Shown here: piece by piece, positions 50,064-59,685 of the stretch
Layout: each line of letters opens with the position of its first letter
Numbering within the stretch: the stretch's first letter is position 1
Source of the DNA: Alkalimonas cellulosilytica
GTDB taxonomy: Bacteria; Pseudomonadota; Gammaproteobacteria; Enterobacterales; Alteromonadaceae
DNA length: 64,000 nucleotides
Assembly (NCBI RefSeq): GCF_036325985.1
Contig: NZ_JAUHLI010000013.1
Coordinates: forward strand, 62,001 to 126,000
Direction of reading: 5' to 3'
The notes under the pieces: model-generated
Seen by the model: the letters and a program-made list of their open reading frames with translations, nothing else
Databases searched by the model: none
Told to the model about the DNA's origin: nothing
Made by a program: the position numbers and the translations under genes

Positions 50064-50124
50064 GCCTTCCCACACTGCATCGAAAGCTTCATAATAACCC
50101 TATGATGAACTCTGAGCCGGTGGC

Positions 50125-50454
50125 ATGCGGTTACTGACAATCGCCTTATTGATCCTGTTGCTGTTGCTGCAATACCGTTTGTGGTTTGGGCAGCACAGTG
50201 TCAGTGACTACCTGCAGCTCACGCAACAGTTGGAGCAGCAGGCATTAGCTAATGAAGAGCTGGCCAAGCGGAATCGTCTGTTGCTGGCGGATGTGGATGA
50301 TTTACGGCTTGGTCTGGAGGCGATTGAAGAGCGGGCCCGTAACGAGCTTGGTATGATCCGTGACGATGAAATCTTTTTTCGCATAGTGACCGATAGCCCG
50401 AGTTTGCACGATCAGCGTCAGGGCATTACCTTACCATTGCAGCCGGAGCGCTAA
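50125..50454 (+). CDS. ftsB: Cell division protein FtsB
   Basis: A 109-residue bitopic membrane protein. The N-terminal helix (LLTIALLILLLLLQYRLWFG) is followed by a periplasmic coiled coil (LTQQLEQQALANEELAKRNRLL) and the conserved ERARNELGMIRDDEIFF near the end. FtsB joins FtsL and FtsQ to activate septal peptidoglycan synthesis. It heads the ftsB-ispD-ispF-truD-surE-pcm block, overlapping ispD by one base (TAATG). Length is normal. Confidence 0.97.
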   Translation: MRLLTIALLILLLLLQYRLWFGQHSVSDYLQLTQQLEQQALANEELAKRNRLLLADVDDLRLGLEAIEERARNELGMIRDDEIFFRIVTDSPSLHDQRQGITLPLQPER

Positions 50455-51149
50455 TGACTGCGCTCACTCTGAACCGATTAGCAGCAGTGATTCCGGCGGC
50501 AGGAGTGGGTAGTCGGATGCAAAGTGAGGTACCCAAGCAATATCTTCGGTTACATAACCACACCATTCTGGAACACAGTGCTGCAGCACTACGTCAGTTT
50601 AACCCCAGCTTGCCTCTGGTGATTGCGCTTGGCGCAGAAGACTCTTATTTTGCCAGTACCAGTTTGGCCGCTGATGCTACGGTGCGCACTGTAGTCGGTG
50701 GCTCTGAGCGGGCAGACTCTGTACTGGCTGCGCTTGAAGCCTTAGATCCTGATCAGTTTGACTGGGTGCTGGTGCATGATGCCGCCAGGCCATTGCTACA
50801 CTCTGCCGATCTGAAACGCTTGATGGACCGTTGTCAGCAAGCCGGTTGCGGCGGAATTTTGGCCGCTCCGGTGCGTGATACCATGAAACGTGGCGGCCCA
50901 CACATTGAGCAGACGGTTGATCGTGACCGGCTCTGGCATGCCCTGACCCCTCAATTGTTTCCTCTGTTGCTGCTAAAACAGGCATTATGCGCAGCTTTAG
51001 CTGACGGTGTGGCGGTAACCGACGAAGCGTCTGCTATGGAGTGGGCGGGCCAGCCAGTGTTATTGGTTGAGGGGCGCAGCGACAATATCAAAGTAACCCG
51101 GCCAGAGGATCTTGCTTTGGCTGCCTTTTATCTGGAGACTCAACAGTGA
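50454..51149 (+). CDS. ispD: 2-C-methyl-D-erythritol 4-phosphate cytidylyltransferase
   Basis: A 231-residue enzyme of the MEP isoprenoid pathway that activates methylerythritol phosphate with CTP. Motifs: VIPAAGVGSRM (residues 13-23, nucleotide loop), KQYLRLHNHTILEHS, VHDAARPLL, and RPEDLALAAFYL. It overlaps ftsB and ispF by 1 and 4 bases, so translation is coupled along the block. Confidence 0.97.
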   Translation: MTALTLNRLAAVIPAAGVGSRMQSEVPKQYLRLHNHTILEHSAAALRQFNPSLPLVIALGAEDSYFASTSLAADATVRTVVGGSERADSVLAALEALDPDQFDWVLVHDAARPLLHSADLKRLMDRCQQAGCGGILAAPVRDTMKRGGPHIEQTVDRDRLWHALTPQLFPLLLLKQALCAALADGVAVTDEASAMEWAGQPVLLVEGRSDNIKVTRPEDLALAAFYLETQQ

Positions 51150-51628
51150 CAGCGATTCGCATAGGCCATGGTTTTGATGTCCATGCTTTTGGTGGCGAAG
51201 GCCCGGTAACTCTGGCCGGCGTAAAAGTGGACTATCCGCAAGGATTACTGGCTCACTCGGACGGCGATGTGGTATTGCATGCCTTGACCGATGCTATTTT
51301 AGGGGCGCTGGCGCTTGGCGATATTGGTCATCACTTCCCCGATACCGATGCTGCTTATGCCAATATCGACAGCCGGTTGCTGCTGCGTCAGGTGGTGGCC
51401 ACCATGCAACAGCATGGCTGGAAGCTGGGCAACCTTGATATCACCATTATGGCGCAGGCCCCCAAAATTGCGCCGCATATTGCCGCCATGAGGGCTGTCA
51501 TCGCGGCGGATCTGCAGGCAGAGCTTGGTCAGGTCAATTTGAAAGCGACCACTACCGAGCGATTGGGTTTTGTGGGCCGTAAAGAGGGGATTGCAGCTGA
51601 GGCTGTGGTGTTGCTGGTGGCTGGCTGA
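51146..51628 (+). CDS. ispF: 2-C-methyl-D-erythritol 2,4-cyclodiphosphate synthase
   Basis: A 160-residue trimeric zinc enzyme of the MEP pathway, acting after IspD/IspE. Motifs: GHGFDVHAFG (zinc ligands D and H), LAHSDGDVVLHALTDAILGALALGDIGHHFPD, and TTTERLGFVGRKEGIAAEAV. It starts with GTG at 51146 inside the ispD stop (GTGA). IspD and IspF are adjacent, as is typical for this group. Confidence 0.97.
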   Translation: MTAIRIGHGFDVHAFGGEGPVTLAGVKVDYPQGLLAHSDGDVVLHALTDAILGALALGDIGHHFPDTDAAYANIDSRLLLRQVVATMQQHGWKLGNLDITIMAQAPKIAPHIAAMRAVIAADLQAELGQVNLKATTTERLGFVGRKEGIAAEAVVLLVAG

Positions 51629-52680
51629 TGGCCGAAACTGAACAAGCATGGTTGTATGGTCAGCCAGAGGCCAAGGCAGTGATCCGCAGCCAGCCTGCTG
51701 ATTTTGTGGTGGATGAAGAGCTTAACTTTAGCCCCAGCGGTGCTGGCGAACATTTGCTGCTGCAAATTGAGAAAACTGGCCAGAATACCCAATATGTTGC
51801 CAGACAACTGGCAGTGCGAACCGGCCTTAAAAACCGGGATATCAGCTTTGCTGGTCGCAAAGATCGTCATGCCATTACCCGGCAGTGGTTTTGCCTGCCC
51901 TGGCCAATCAAAGCCGATGTGCCCTGGCAGGACTGGCAGGGGGAAGGCTACCGGATTTTGCAGGTGCAGCGCCACCACCGGAAACTGCGCCTCGGCGCTT
52001 TGAAACGCAATCACTTTCAGATCCGTTTACGTCAGCTTGATGATGCCGCTACGGTGCTAAAGCGTTTACCTCTGGTACAACAGGGCGTGCCGAATTACTA
52101 CGGTGAACAACGTTTTGGCATTGATGGCGGTAACCTGGTCAAAGCCAAAGCGCTGTTTGCCGGTCAGGGCATTGCTGATCGGCAGTTACGCGGTCTGGTT
52201 CTGTCAGCCGCACGTTCTTTCTTATTTAACCAGCAAATCTCAGCGCGCATTGTAGCCGGATATTTCAATACTCTGTTGCCAGGCGATATCGTGCAACTGG
52301 ATGGCTCAGGCTCGATTTTCCGTGCCGATGAGGCGCTGGATGCATTGCAGCAACGGTTAGAGCAAGGGGATCTTCATCCAACGGCTGCTTTGTGCGGTCT
52401 GGCTGCTGCGGAGAAATCCCAGCCACAGCAGGAAGCGGCCCGGCTTGAAGCCAGCTGGTTGGCCGGGCATGATAGCCTGGTGCAGGGGCTGATTGATTTT
52501 CGTGTAAAGGCAGAGCGTCGCTCTATCCGGTTGGTCCCCCAGCAACTGAGTGCGGTGCAACAAGACGATACAATTTTACTGCAATTTGCTCTGCCAACGG
52601 GTTGTTTTGCCACCAGTGTGCTGCGAGAATTGGTGCAGTACACCGATGCTGGCGCCAGTAAGCAGTATGGAGAAGACTAA
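51628..52680 (+). CDS. truD: tRNA pseudouridine(13) synthase
   Basis: A 350-residue pseudouridine synthase that modifies U13 of tRNA-Glu. The catalytic aspartate is D79 in ISFAGRKDRHAITRQW. Other family motifs: FVVDEELNFSPSGAGEHLLLQIEKTGQNT and GVPNYYGEQRFG, with RRSIRLVPQQLS at the end. The ATG overlaps the ispF stop (TGATG). Normal length and position. Confidence 0.97.
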   Translation: MAETEQAWLYGQPEAKAVIRSQPADFVVDEELNFSPSGAGEHLLLQIEKTGQNTQYVARQLAVRTGLKNRDISFAGRKDRHAITRQWFCLPWPIKADVPWQDWQGEGYRILQVQRHHRKLRLGALKRNHFQIRLRQLDDAATVLKRLPLVQQGVPNYYGEQRFGIDGGNLVKAKALFAGQGIADRQLRGLVLSAARSFLFNQQISARIVAGYFNTLLPGDIVQLDGSGSIFRADEALDALQQRLEQGDLHPTAALCGLAAAEKSQPQQEAARLEASWLAGHDSLVQGLIDFRVKAERRSIRLVPQQLSAVQQDDTILLQFALPTGCFATSVLRELVQYTDAGASKQYGED

Positions 52681-53432
52681 TGCGCATTTTGTTAAGTAAT
52701 GATGATGGCGTTTATGCCAAAGGCATTCAGGTGCTCCAGCAAGCGTTATCGCAAATTGCTGATGTCACAACGGTTGGGCCGGATCGCAACTGCAGTGGTG
52801 CCAGTAATTCCCTGACGTTGCTCAATCCACTGCGAACGCAGCAACTGGACAATGGCTTTACTGCCGTCAGTGGCACTCCAACGGATTGCGTGCATCTGGC
52901 GATTAGTCAGTTGCTGGACTTTACACCGGATCTGGTAGTGGCAGGCATCAATCACGGCGCCAATATGGGTGACGATGTGATTTACTCAGGCACGGTGGCA
53001 GCGGCGACTGAAGGCCGGCACTTGGGCCTGCCCGCCATTGCGGTGTCGTTAGCAGGGCATGATGACGAGTACTTCGAAACGGCCGCTTATGTCACGGTGC
53101 AGGTGATCAAAAAACTAAAGTCGCACCCGCTGCCTGCTGATCAGATCTTAAATATCAATGTACCCTCTATCCCGGTGCAGCAGCTGAAAGGGTTGCAAAT
53201 TACCCGGTTGGGGCGCCGCCATAAAGCAGAAACCATGACCAAGGCACGTGATCCCTGGGGGCGCGATATCTATTGGTATGGTTCTTTAGGGCCGGAACTT
53301 GATGCCGGCCCCGGCACCGACTTTTATGCCATTGCCAATGGCTATGCCTCTATTACCCCGATTCATGTCGATATGTCTGCTTACAAGAGCATGGAACAAC
53401 TTAGTCAGTGGCTAGAAGGAATTCAGTTGTAA
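52680..53432 (+). CDS. surE: 5'/3'-nucleotidase SurE
   Basis: A 250-residue nucleotidase active on nucleoside monophosphates, linked to stationary-phase survival. The metal-binding motif SNDDGVYAKG is at residues 6-15, followed by DRNCSGASNSLTL and VAGINHGANMGDDVIYSGTVAAATEG. It overlaps truD by one base (TAATG) and is immediately followed by pcm, the conserved pairing. Confidence 0.98.
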   Translation: MRILLSNDDGVYAKGIQVLQQALSQIADVTTVGPDRNCSGASNSLTLLNPLRTQQLDNGFTAVSGTPTDCVHLAISQLLDFTPDLVVAGINHGANMGDDVIYSGTVAAATEGRHLGLPAIAVSLAGHDDEYFETAAYVTVQVIKKLKSHPLPADQILNINVPSIPVQQLKGLQITRLGRRHKAETMTKARDPWGRDIYWYGSLGPELDAGPGTDFYAIANGYASITPIHVDMSAYKSMEQLSQWLEGIQL

Positions 53433-54071
53433 ATGGCCGTAGCAACCCAACGCAGTGCCAGTGTGCTGGCGCAAAAACTTCAAAGTGAAGGCATTCGTAA
53501 TCCACAGGTAATCACTGCCATTGCCAATACACCACGTCACTTGTTTGTAGAAACGGTGCTGGCGCACAAAGCCTATGAAAATACCGCTTTGCCCATTGGC
53601 CATGGTCAAACCATTTCACAGCCGTACATTGTTGCCCGAATGACAGAGCTTTTGTTGGCGGGTGGTAAGCACCAGCATGTATTGGAGATCGGTACCGGCT
53701 CTGGTTATCAGACTGCGGTACTGGCCCAGCTGTTTGACCGGGTCTACAGCGTTGAGCGCATTAAAAGTTTGCAGTTTCAGGCCAAGCGCCGCCTGCAACA
53801 GCTCGACTTGCACAACGTCTCGATGAAGCATGGCGATGGCTGGCAGGGCTGGCTCAGTAAGGCGCCTTTTGATTGCATTCTGGTGACGGCAGCACCCAGT
53901 GCAGTGCCGCAGGCTTTGTTGCAGCAACTTAGTGAGGGCGGCCGCTTGGTCATTCCGGTTGGGACCGACGAGCAAATGCTGCGCGTCATTACCCAGCAAG
54001 GCGATGACTTTGTTGAAGAAAGCGTTGAAGCCGTGCGCTTTGTCCCCTTGGTGCCAGGTGAACTGGCCTGA
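53433..54071 (+). CDS. pcm: Protein-L-isoaspartate O-methyltransferase
   Basis: A 212-residue SAM-dependent enzyme that repairs isoaspartyl residues in aged proteins. Motifs: TPRHLFVETVLAHKAYENTALPIGHGQTISQPYI-type region (in two parts: TPRHLFVE and GHGQTISQPYIVARM), the SAM loop LEIGTGSGYQTAVLAQL and DCILVTAAPSAVP. It starts directly after the surE stop (TAAATG), so the two are translated together. Confidence 0.97.
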   Translation: MAVATQRSASVLAQKLQSEGIRNPQVITAIANTPRHLFVETVLAHKAYENTALPIGHGQTISQPYIVARMTELLLAGGKHQHVLEIGTGSGYQTAVLAQLFDRVYSVERIKSLQFQAKRRLQQLDLHNVSMKHGDGWQGWLSKAPFDCILVTAAPSAVPQALLQQLSEGGRLVIPVGTDEQMLRVITQQGDDFVEESVEAVRFVPLVPGELA

Positions 54072-54096
54072 AAAACTTGAATCACAGGGTATGGTG

Positions 54097-54984
54097 ATGT
54101 CGTATTTGATGGTGTGGTGTAAAGGATTGCTGATGGGAGCGGCCGATATTGTGCCTGGGGTTTCCGGTGGCACTTTGGCCTTGCTGCTGGGGATTTATGA
54201 GCGACTGATCAAGGCGATACGCTCGGTGGATCACCATGCCGTTGCTATGGTAGTGCAAGGCCGGTTTGCGGCAGCCTGGCGACACATGGATGGTACTTTT
54301 TTACTGTGTTTGTTTGGTGGTATTTTACTCAGTGTCTTTATGCTGGCCAATGGTGTTAGCTGGATGTTGGCGCACCAGCCGGTGCTGCTTTGGGCGTTAT
54401 TCTTCGGTTTGATCCTGTCTGCTTTACCGCATTTGTGCCTGAAACTGCACTGGAACCGATGGCGCCTGGCTTTGCTGCTGACAGGCGTGGTGCTTGCTTT
54501 GGCCATTGGACGTTTGCAAGCGGTGGAGCTTGAGCCTGAGCTTTGGATGTACTTTGTTGCCGGTGCCATTGCTATTTGCGCGATGATTTTACCTGGGATC
54601 TCAGGCAGCTTTATTCTGTTGTTACTTGGCATGTATGCCCCGGTATTGCTGGCAGTGACTGAGTTGCAACTGGTTCCATTGCTGCTCTTTGCCAGTGGCT
54701 GTGCGGTGGGGTTACTCAGCTTTTCACGCTTGTTGTCGTGTTTACTGGCACGGTACCATGATGCTACCTTAGCCCTGTTAATCGGTGTGGTGATTGGCGC
54801 CATGTACCGGGTCTGGCCCTGGCAGCTTGCCGGTGAGCCGGTTAGCCTTGCCAGCTATGCCGAACACCACGGATCCTTGCAGCTGGGATGGGCGCTGCTA
54901 ATGGCTTTCGTGGGGGTTCTGTTGATGCAGAGCATGCTGCGCCTGGAGCGCCGCCAAGATAGTCGTGATGATGTAAGCAACTAA
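54097..54984 (+). CDS. DUF368-family polyprenyl-phosphate transporter-like membrane protein
   Basis: A 295-residue inner-membrane protein with about eight helices. Two inverted GxSGGT-type signatures are visible: GAADIVPGVSGGTLALLLGIYE near the start and ICAMILPGISGSFILLLLGMY in the second half, the mark of DUF368. Recent work assigns members (PopT) to undecaprenyl-phosphate recycling across the membrane; whether this one does so is inference. The ATG at 54097 (AGGGT 4-6 bases before) is used. It sits between pcm and nlpD, a common place for it in this lineage. Confidence 0.9.
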   Translation: MSYLMVWCKGLLMGAADIVPGVSGGTLALLLGIYERLIKAIRSVDHHAVAMVVQGRFAAAWRHMDGTFLLCLFGGILLSVFMLANGVSWMLAHQPVLLWALFFGLILSALPHLCLKLHWNRWRLALLLTGVVLALAIGRLQAVELEPELWMYFVAGAIAICAMILPGISGSFILLLLGMYAPVLLAVTELQLVPLLLFASGCAVGLLSFSRLLSCLLARYHDATLALLIGVVIGAMYRVWPWQLAGEPVSLASYAEHHGSLQLGWALLMAFVGVLLMQSMLRLERRQDSRDDVSN

Positions 54985-54994
54985 TGAGGCGGCG

Positions 54995-55918
54995 ATGAGT
55001 GCACCGAGTGCCCCAGTCAGACGCAAAAATTACCCCGCTTTGTTGCCGGGTTTTTGTGGTTTACTGGTGGTGGGTATGCTCAGTACGCTGCTGAGTGGGT
55101 GCGCCAAACGTTCGGCACCGGCACCGGTTGCCAGTTTACCGATGCAATCAGCTCAGGCATCGCGGGGCAGCATCACCACCGATACCTATCAGGTACAGCG
55201 GGGCGACACTCTTTACTCCATTGCTTTTCGGGCTGGTCAGGATTTTCGCGAGCTGGCCAGTCGTAATCAAATTACAGCCCCTTATATTATTCATCCAGGT
55301 CAGCAGCTGCGCATGACGGGAGCTGCTCCGGCTGCGCGCACAACTACGGCTGCAACACCGGCTACCAGAGCCCCGCAACCGGCTCCGGTGACTACCCGGC
55401 CAGCCACGCCTGCGCCTGCTACACCAAGAGCTCAGACCAATCCAAGCCCGCCGGCAAAATCGGTTGCACCTAGCCCACAAACGGGTTATGTTCATAATAG
55501 ATCAGCACAAAACCCGGAAAAAACCGAGCACAATACCTCAGCATCAGGTCGATTGCAATGGCAGTGGCCGACCAGAGGCACCCTGCTGGCGCGTTTCTCG
55601 CATCAGGAGCATGGCAGCAAGGGCATTAAGATCGCTGGCAATGAAGGGCAGCGTATCAATGCAGCTGCAGCGGGGCAGGTGGTTTATGCTGGCAATGCAC
55701 TGCGGGGCTATGGCAATTTAATCATCATTAAACACAACGATGATTATCTAAGTGCTTATGCTCACAACAGTCGCTTGCTGGTTCGGGAGCAACAACGGGT
55801 GGAGGCTGGACAACACATTGCCGATATGGGCAGTACTGAGGCTAGTCGAACGCAATTGCACTTTGAAATCCGTTTCCGTGGGCAATCGGTAGACCCACTT
55901 CAGTTTTTGCCAAAGTAA
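54995..55918 (+). CDS. nlpD: Murein hydrolase activator NlpD
   Basis: A 307-residue outer-membrane lipoprotein. The signal ends in the lipobox STLLSGCAKR. Then comes a LysM domain (about residues 63-107, TYQVQRGDTLYSIAF), a long proline/threonine/alanine-rich linker (about 110-180), and a C-terminal LytM/M23-like domain. The LytM domain lacks some of the zinc ligands (first histidine motif replaced by GSKGIKIAG; QLHFEIR at the last), so it is enzymatically inactive. NlpD activates the amidase AmiC at the division site. The rpoS promoter lies inside or just after this gene in relatives. Confidence 0.95.
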   Translation: MSAPSAPVRRKNYPALLPGFCGLLVVGMLSTLLSGCAKRSAPAPVASLPMQSAQASRGSITTDTYQVQRGDTLYSIAFRAGQDFRELASRNQITAPYIIHPGQQLRMTGAAPAARTTTAATPATRAPQPAPVTTRPATPAPATPRAQTNPSPPAKSVAPSPQTGYVHNRSAQNPEKTEHNTSASGRLQWQWPTRGTLLARFSHQEHGSKGIKIAGNEGQRINAAAAGQVVYAGNALRGYGNLIIIKHNDDYLSAYAHNSRLLVREQQRVEAGQHIADMGSTEASRTQLHFEIRFRGQSVDPLQFLPK

Positions 55919-56029
55919 CACAGGAAAGCAACATCATAACAATAGACGTCCTGAAGGACGCATTGACGGTCAGCAACCAGGAGCCGGTTTGGCTGTACCA
56001 AATGTACCCTGTAGATGTGGGAGAAGGAT

Positions 56030-57025
56030 ATGGGATCCAAGGCAATACATGATCGTGATGAAAGCAGCAATGAGGATATAAACGACGATTTGTCTTTGAT
56101 GGATGATACGGATGAGCCAGATGCTGCCGCTCTTACCGAAGACAATGACACCGATACTGATGAAATCTTTGCACGCGATGACAGTTACCGTGCTTTAGAT
56201 GCAACCCAAATGTACCTTGGCGAAATTGGTTTTTCGCCGCTGTTAACAGCCGAGGAAGAGGTCTATTTCTCGCGATTAGCGCTCAAGGGCGATGAAGCTG
56301 CCCGTAAACGTATGATTGAAAGTAATTTACGGCTGGTGGTGAAAATTGCCCGTCGTTACATCAACCGGGGCCTGGCGCTGCTCGACCTGATTGAAGAAGG
56401 CAACCTTGGCCTGATCCGTGCGGTGGAAAAGTTTGACCCAGAGCGCGGTTTCCGCTTTTCGACCTATGCGACCTGGTGGATCCGCCAAACCATAGAGCGG
56501 GCCATTATGAATCAGACCCGCACCATCCGTTTGCCCATCCACGTAGTCAAAGAACTCAATATTTACCTGCGAGCGGCCCGTGAACTGTCGCAAAAGCTGG
56601 ATCATGAGCCTACTGCTGAAGAAATCGCTACGGCGCTGGATAAGCCGGTGGAAGAAGTCAGCAAGATGCTTAAACTAAACGAGCGCATCACCTCGGTCGA
56701 TGGGTTAGCAGCAGGCTCGTCGGATAAACAGTTGCTGGATGTGATTGCTGATGACAAAGAGCTGGGGCCTGAGATGGAACTGCAAGATCAGGACATCAAA
56801 CAACACCTGGTGCAATGGCTGGATGAACTGAACCCGAAACAGCGTGAAGTCTTAGCCCGTCGTTTTGGTTTGCTGGGATACGAGCCATCCACGCTGGAAG
56901 ATGTTGGCCACGAAATTGGTTTAACCCGCGAGCGGGTGCGGCAAATTCAGGTGGAAGCCTTGCGGCGGTTAAAAGAAATCGTCACCCACCAGGGGCTTAA
57001 TATCGAGACTCTCTTTCAGGAATAA
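56030..57025 (+). CDS. rpoS: RNA polymerase sigma factor RpoS
   Basis: A 331-residue stationary-phase/general stress sigma factor. It has an acidic N-terminus, region 1.2-2 (ALDATQMYLGEIGFSPLLTAEEEVYFSRLALKGD, then MIESNLRLVVKIARRYINRG and FSTYATWWIRQTIERAI), region 3 (HEPTAEEIATAL) and region 4 (LNPKQREVLARRFGLLGYEPSTLEDVGHEIGLTRERVRQIQ-type, seen in parts). The ATG at 56030 is used: GGGAG is six bases upstream, while the ATG at 56015 has no such signal. A small hairpin (CGTCC-TGAA-GGACG, 55947-55960) lies in the leader. A bidirectional terminator follows. Confidence 0.97.
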   Translation: MGSKAIHDRDESSNEDINDDLSLMDDTDEPDAAALTEDNDTDTDEIFARDDSYRALDATQMYLGEIGFSPLLTAEEEVYFSRLALKGDEAARKRMIESNLRLVVKIARRYINRGLALLDLIEEGNLGLIRAVEKFDPERGFRFSTYATWWIRQTIERAIMNQTRTIRLPIHVVKELNIYLRAARELSQKLDHEPTAEEIATALDKPVEEVSKMLKLNERITSVDGLAAGSSDKQLLDVIADDKELGPEMELQDQDIKQHLVQWLDELNPKQREVLARRFGLLGYEPSTLEDVGHEIGLTRERVRQIQVEALRRLKEIVTHQGLNIETLFQE

Positions 57026-57040
57026 CCAATTGATTCCAAT

Positions 57041-57066
57041 AAAAAAGCGCCAAAAGGCGCTTTTTT
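57041..57066. terminator. Bidirectional terminator between rpoS and mutS
   Basis: Six A, GCGCC (57047-57051), AAAA, GGCGC (57056-57060), six T. The same hairpin ends both convergent genes. Confidence 0.93.
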
Positions 57067-57076
57067 ATTGTGGGCT

Positions 57077-59653
57077 TCAATCGGCCAATTGCGCCTGCAA
57101 CTGATACAGCAGATCCAACGCCTGGCGGGCGCTGAGGTCGTCCGGATTGATGCTGCGCAGTTGCTGCAGTACCGGATGCTCCGGGGCCAGCAGGTCCAGT
57201 TGCGTTGCGGCTACCGGCTTTGAACTGGTTGCTGCCGTTGGCTCGGCCTGCTTCAATTGTTGCAACTTGCGTCTGGCTTGCTGGATCACCACCTTGGGCA
57301 CACCGGCCAGTTGTGCGACCTGCAAGCCAAAGCTTTTACTGGCGGCTCCTTCCTGCACATGGTGCATAAAAGCAATGGTATCGCCATGCTCAACCGCATC
57401 GAAATGCACATTGGCCAGCCCTTCCAGTTCATCGGCCAGTTGTGTCAGTTCAAAGTAGTGGGTGGCAAACAAGGTCATGGCTTTTAATTGCCGGGCCAGA
57501 TAGTCAGCGCAGGCCCAGGCCAGTGATAACCCATCGTAGGTGCTGGTACCGCGGCCCACTTCATCCATCAGTACCAGGCTGTGTGGGGTGGCGTGGTGCA
57601 AAATGGTGGCGGTTTCGGTCATTTCTACCATAAAGGTCGAGCGACCGGAGGCCAGATCATCCGACGCGCCAACCCGGGTAAAGATCCGATCGATTGGGCC
57701 TATCACCGCCCGCTCGGCGGGGACATAACTGCCAATAGCGGCCATCAGAACGATTAGCGCAGTCTGGCGCATATAGGTGGATTTACCGCCCATGTTGGGG
57801 CCCGTGATCAGCAGCATACGTCGCTTTGGCGACAGTTGCAGTGGGTTGGCAATAAAAGGCTCCTGCATGACCTGCTCAACCACCGGATGGCGTCCTTGCT
57901 CAATCTGGATACCAGTGGCAGCTTGAAGCTCCGGCTGTTGGTAATTCAGCACATCAGCGCGCTCGGCAAAGGTACTCAAGACATCCAGTTGCGCCAATGC
58001 TGTTGCCAGCTGTTGCAGCTCGGCCAGTTGCGGTAGAACCTGATCAAACAGCGCATCGTACAGCTGCTTTTCCAGCGCCAGCGCTTTGCTTTGGCTGCCT
58101 AGAACCTTGTCTTCGTATTCTTTCAGCTCCGGGATAATAAAACGCTCGTTATTTTTCAGTGTTTGGCGGCGAATGTAGTCTGCCGGTACTTTATGATCCG
58201 AGCCACGGCCAATTTCAATGTAATAACCATGCACCCGGTTAAAACCGACTTTGAGTGAACTGATACCGGTGCGCTCTTTTTCACGGCTTTCCAGTTGCTG
58301 CAGGTAATCGGTGGCACCGGTCGCCAGTGCCCGCCAATGATCCAGCTCTTCATGATAACCTGAAGCAATGACACCGCCATCGCGGATCAGCACGGGCGGC
58401 TGTTCAACAATGGCGCGTTCCAGCAAAGCGCAAAGCTCTGGCAAGGGTTCGGTCTGGCTGGCCAGTGTGCTCAGCAAAGGGCTGCGCCAACTGCTGGCCA
58501 ATGGGTGCAATTCGGGCAGTTGTTGCAGTGCCTGGCGCAGCCTTGCAAAATCGCGCGGCCGGGCAGAGCGTAAGGCAATACGGGCAATCACCCGCTCGAT
58601 ATCTCCAATGTGCTTTAGTTGCGGCTGTAGCTCCGGGTAGCAGTCTGTCAGCTCGGTTACCGCTTGCAGGCGCTCTGTGATGCGCTGCTGCTGGCGCAGC
58701 GGTGCATGGATCCAGCGCTGCAACAAACGCGAGCCCATGGCGGTTTGCGTCTGATCCAGTACATCCAGCAAGGTATGTTCGCGGCCGCCGGCCAGGTTTT
58801 GCGTCAGCTCAAGGTTGCGCCGGGTGGCGGCATCCAGCACGATATAGTCATCGCTTTGTTCTTTGGCGATGGCGCGGATATGCGGCAACTGGCTGCGCTG
58901 GGTGTCTTTGACATACTGCATTAAACAGCCCGCAGCCATCAGGCCCACCGGGGCATCTTCTACGCCAAAGCTCAGCAAATCCTTGGTGCCAAATTGCTGG
59001 CACAACAAACGCCGGGCAGTCTCGGCTTCAAACTCCCAGACCGGGCGGCGTCGGTTGCTGCAGCGCGCCGGCAGCAGCTGTGGAGCGGCTAGTTCCTCAC
59101 TGTACAAGAGTTCGGCCGGTTGCAGCCGCTGCAATAAAGCCTGCACATCACTTTCTGTACTTAATTGCTGCAGCAAAAAACGGCCACTGGCCAAATCCAG
59201 CCAGGCCAGGCCAAACTGATCCTTGTGCTGCACCAGGCTGCCCAGCAGGGTATCACGCCGCTCCTGCATCAGGGCTTCATCGGTGACCGTGCCGGGCGTG
59301 ACAATACGCACGACCTGACGTTCAACCGGGCCTTTGCTGGTCGCAGGATCGCCAATCTGCTCACAAATAGCGACCGACTCACCGAGCTGCACCAGCCGGG
59401 CCAGGTAGGATTCGACGGCATGGTAGGGCACGCCAGCCATCGGGATCGGCTGGCCACCACTTTGGCCACGCTTGGTCAGCGAGATATCCAGCAGGCGGGC
59501 TGCCTTTTTCGCATCGTCATAAAACAGCTCGTAAAAATCGCCCATACGGTAGAACAGTAGAATATCCGGATGCTGGGCTTTTAACCCCAGATATTGTTGC
59601 ATCATCGGGGTATGGGTACTGGCAGCTTGCCCCAGGGCTGTGGTGGACGGCAT
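57077..59653 (-). CDS. mutS: DNA mismatch repair protein MutS
   Basis: An 858-residue mismatch-recognition ATPase. The N-terminal mismatch-binding domain has MMQQYLGLKAQHPDILLFYRMGDFYELFYDDA-type sequence (in parts: FYRMGDFYELF, with the Phe-X-Glu motif). The ATPase domain has Walker A GPNMGGKST at about residues 617-625, then DEVGRGTSTYDGLSLAWA and TLFATHYFELTQL. Full length and motif content normal. It is convergent with rpoS (the classic rpoS-mutS neighbourhood) and divergent from the CinA-like gene. Confidence 0.98.
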   Translation of the reverse strand: MPSTTALGQAASTHTPMMQQYLGLKAQHPDILLFYRMGDFYELFYDDAKKAARLLDISLTKRGQSGGQPIPMAGVPYHAVESYLARLVQLGESVAICEQIGDPATSKGPVERQVVRIVTPGTVTDEALMQERRDTLLGSLVQHKDQFGLAWLDLASGRFLLQQLSTESDVQALLQRLQPAELLYSEELAAPQLLPARCSNRRRPVWEFEAETARRLLCQQFGTKDLLSFGVEDAPVGLMAAGCLMQYVKDTQRSQLPHIRAIAKEQSDDYIVLDAATRRNLELTQNLAGGREHTLLDVLDQTQTAMGSRLLQRWIHAPLRQQQRITERLQAVTELTDCYPELQPQLKHIGDIERVIARIALRSARPRDFARLRQALQQLPELHPLASSWRSPLLSTLASQTEPLPELCALLERAIVEQPPVLIRDGGVIASGYHEELDHWRALATGATDYLQQLESREKERTGISSLKVGFNRVHGYYIEIGRGSDHKVPADYIRRQTLKNNERFIIPELKEYEDKVLGSQSKALALEKQLYDALFDQVLPQLAELQQLATALAQLDVLSTFAERADVLNYQQPELQAATGIQIEQGRHPVVEQVMQEPFIANPLQLSPKRRMLLITGPNMGGKSTYMRQTALIVLMAAIGSYVPAERAVIGPIDRIFTRVGASDDLASGRSTFMVEMTETATILHHATPHSLVLMDEVGRGTSTYDGLSLAWACADYLARQLKAMTLFATHYFELTQLADELEGLANVHFDAVEHGDTIAFMHHVQEGAASKSFGLQVAQLAGVPKVVIQQARRKLQQLKQAEPTAATSSKPVAATQLDLLAPEHPVLQQLRSINPDDLSARQALDLLYQLQAQLAD

Positions 59654-59685
59654 AATGGTGTCAAATTCCTTGCATTTGGATTGCT

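Noticed and set aside
56015..56029. Earlier ATG as rpoS start
   Set aside because: No ribosome binding site precedes it, while GGGAG is six bases before the ATG at 56030.
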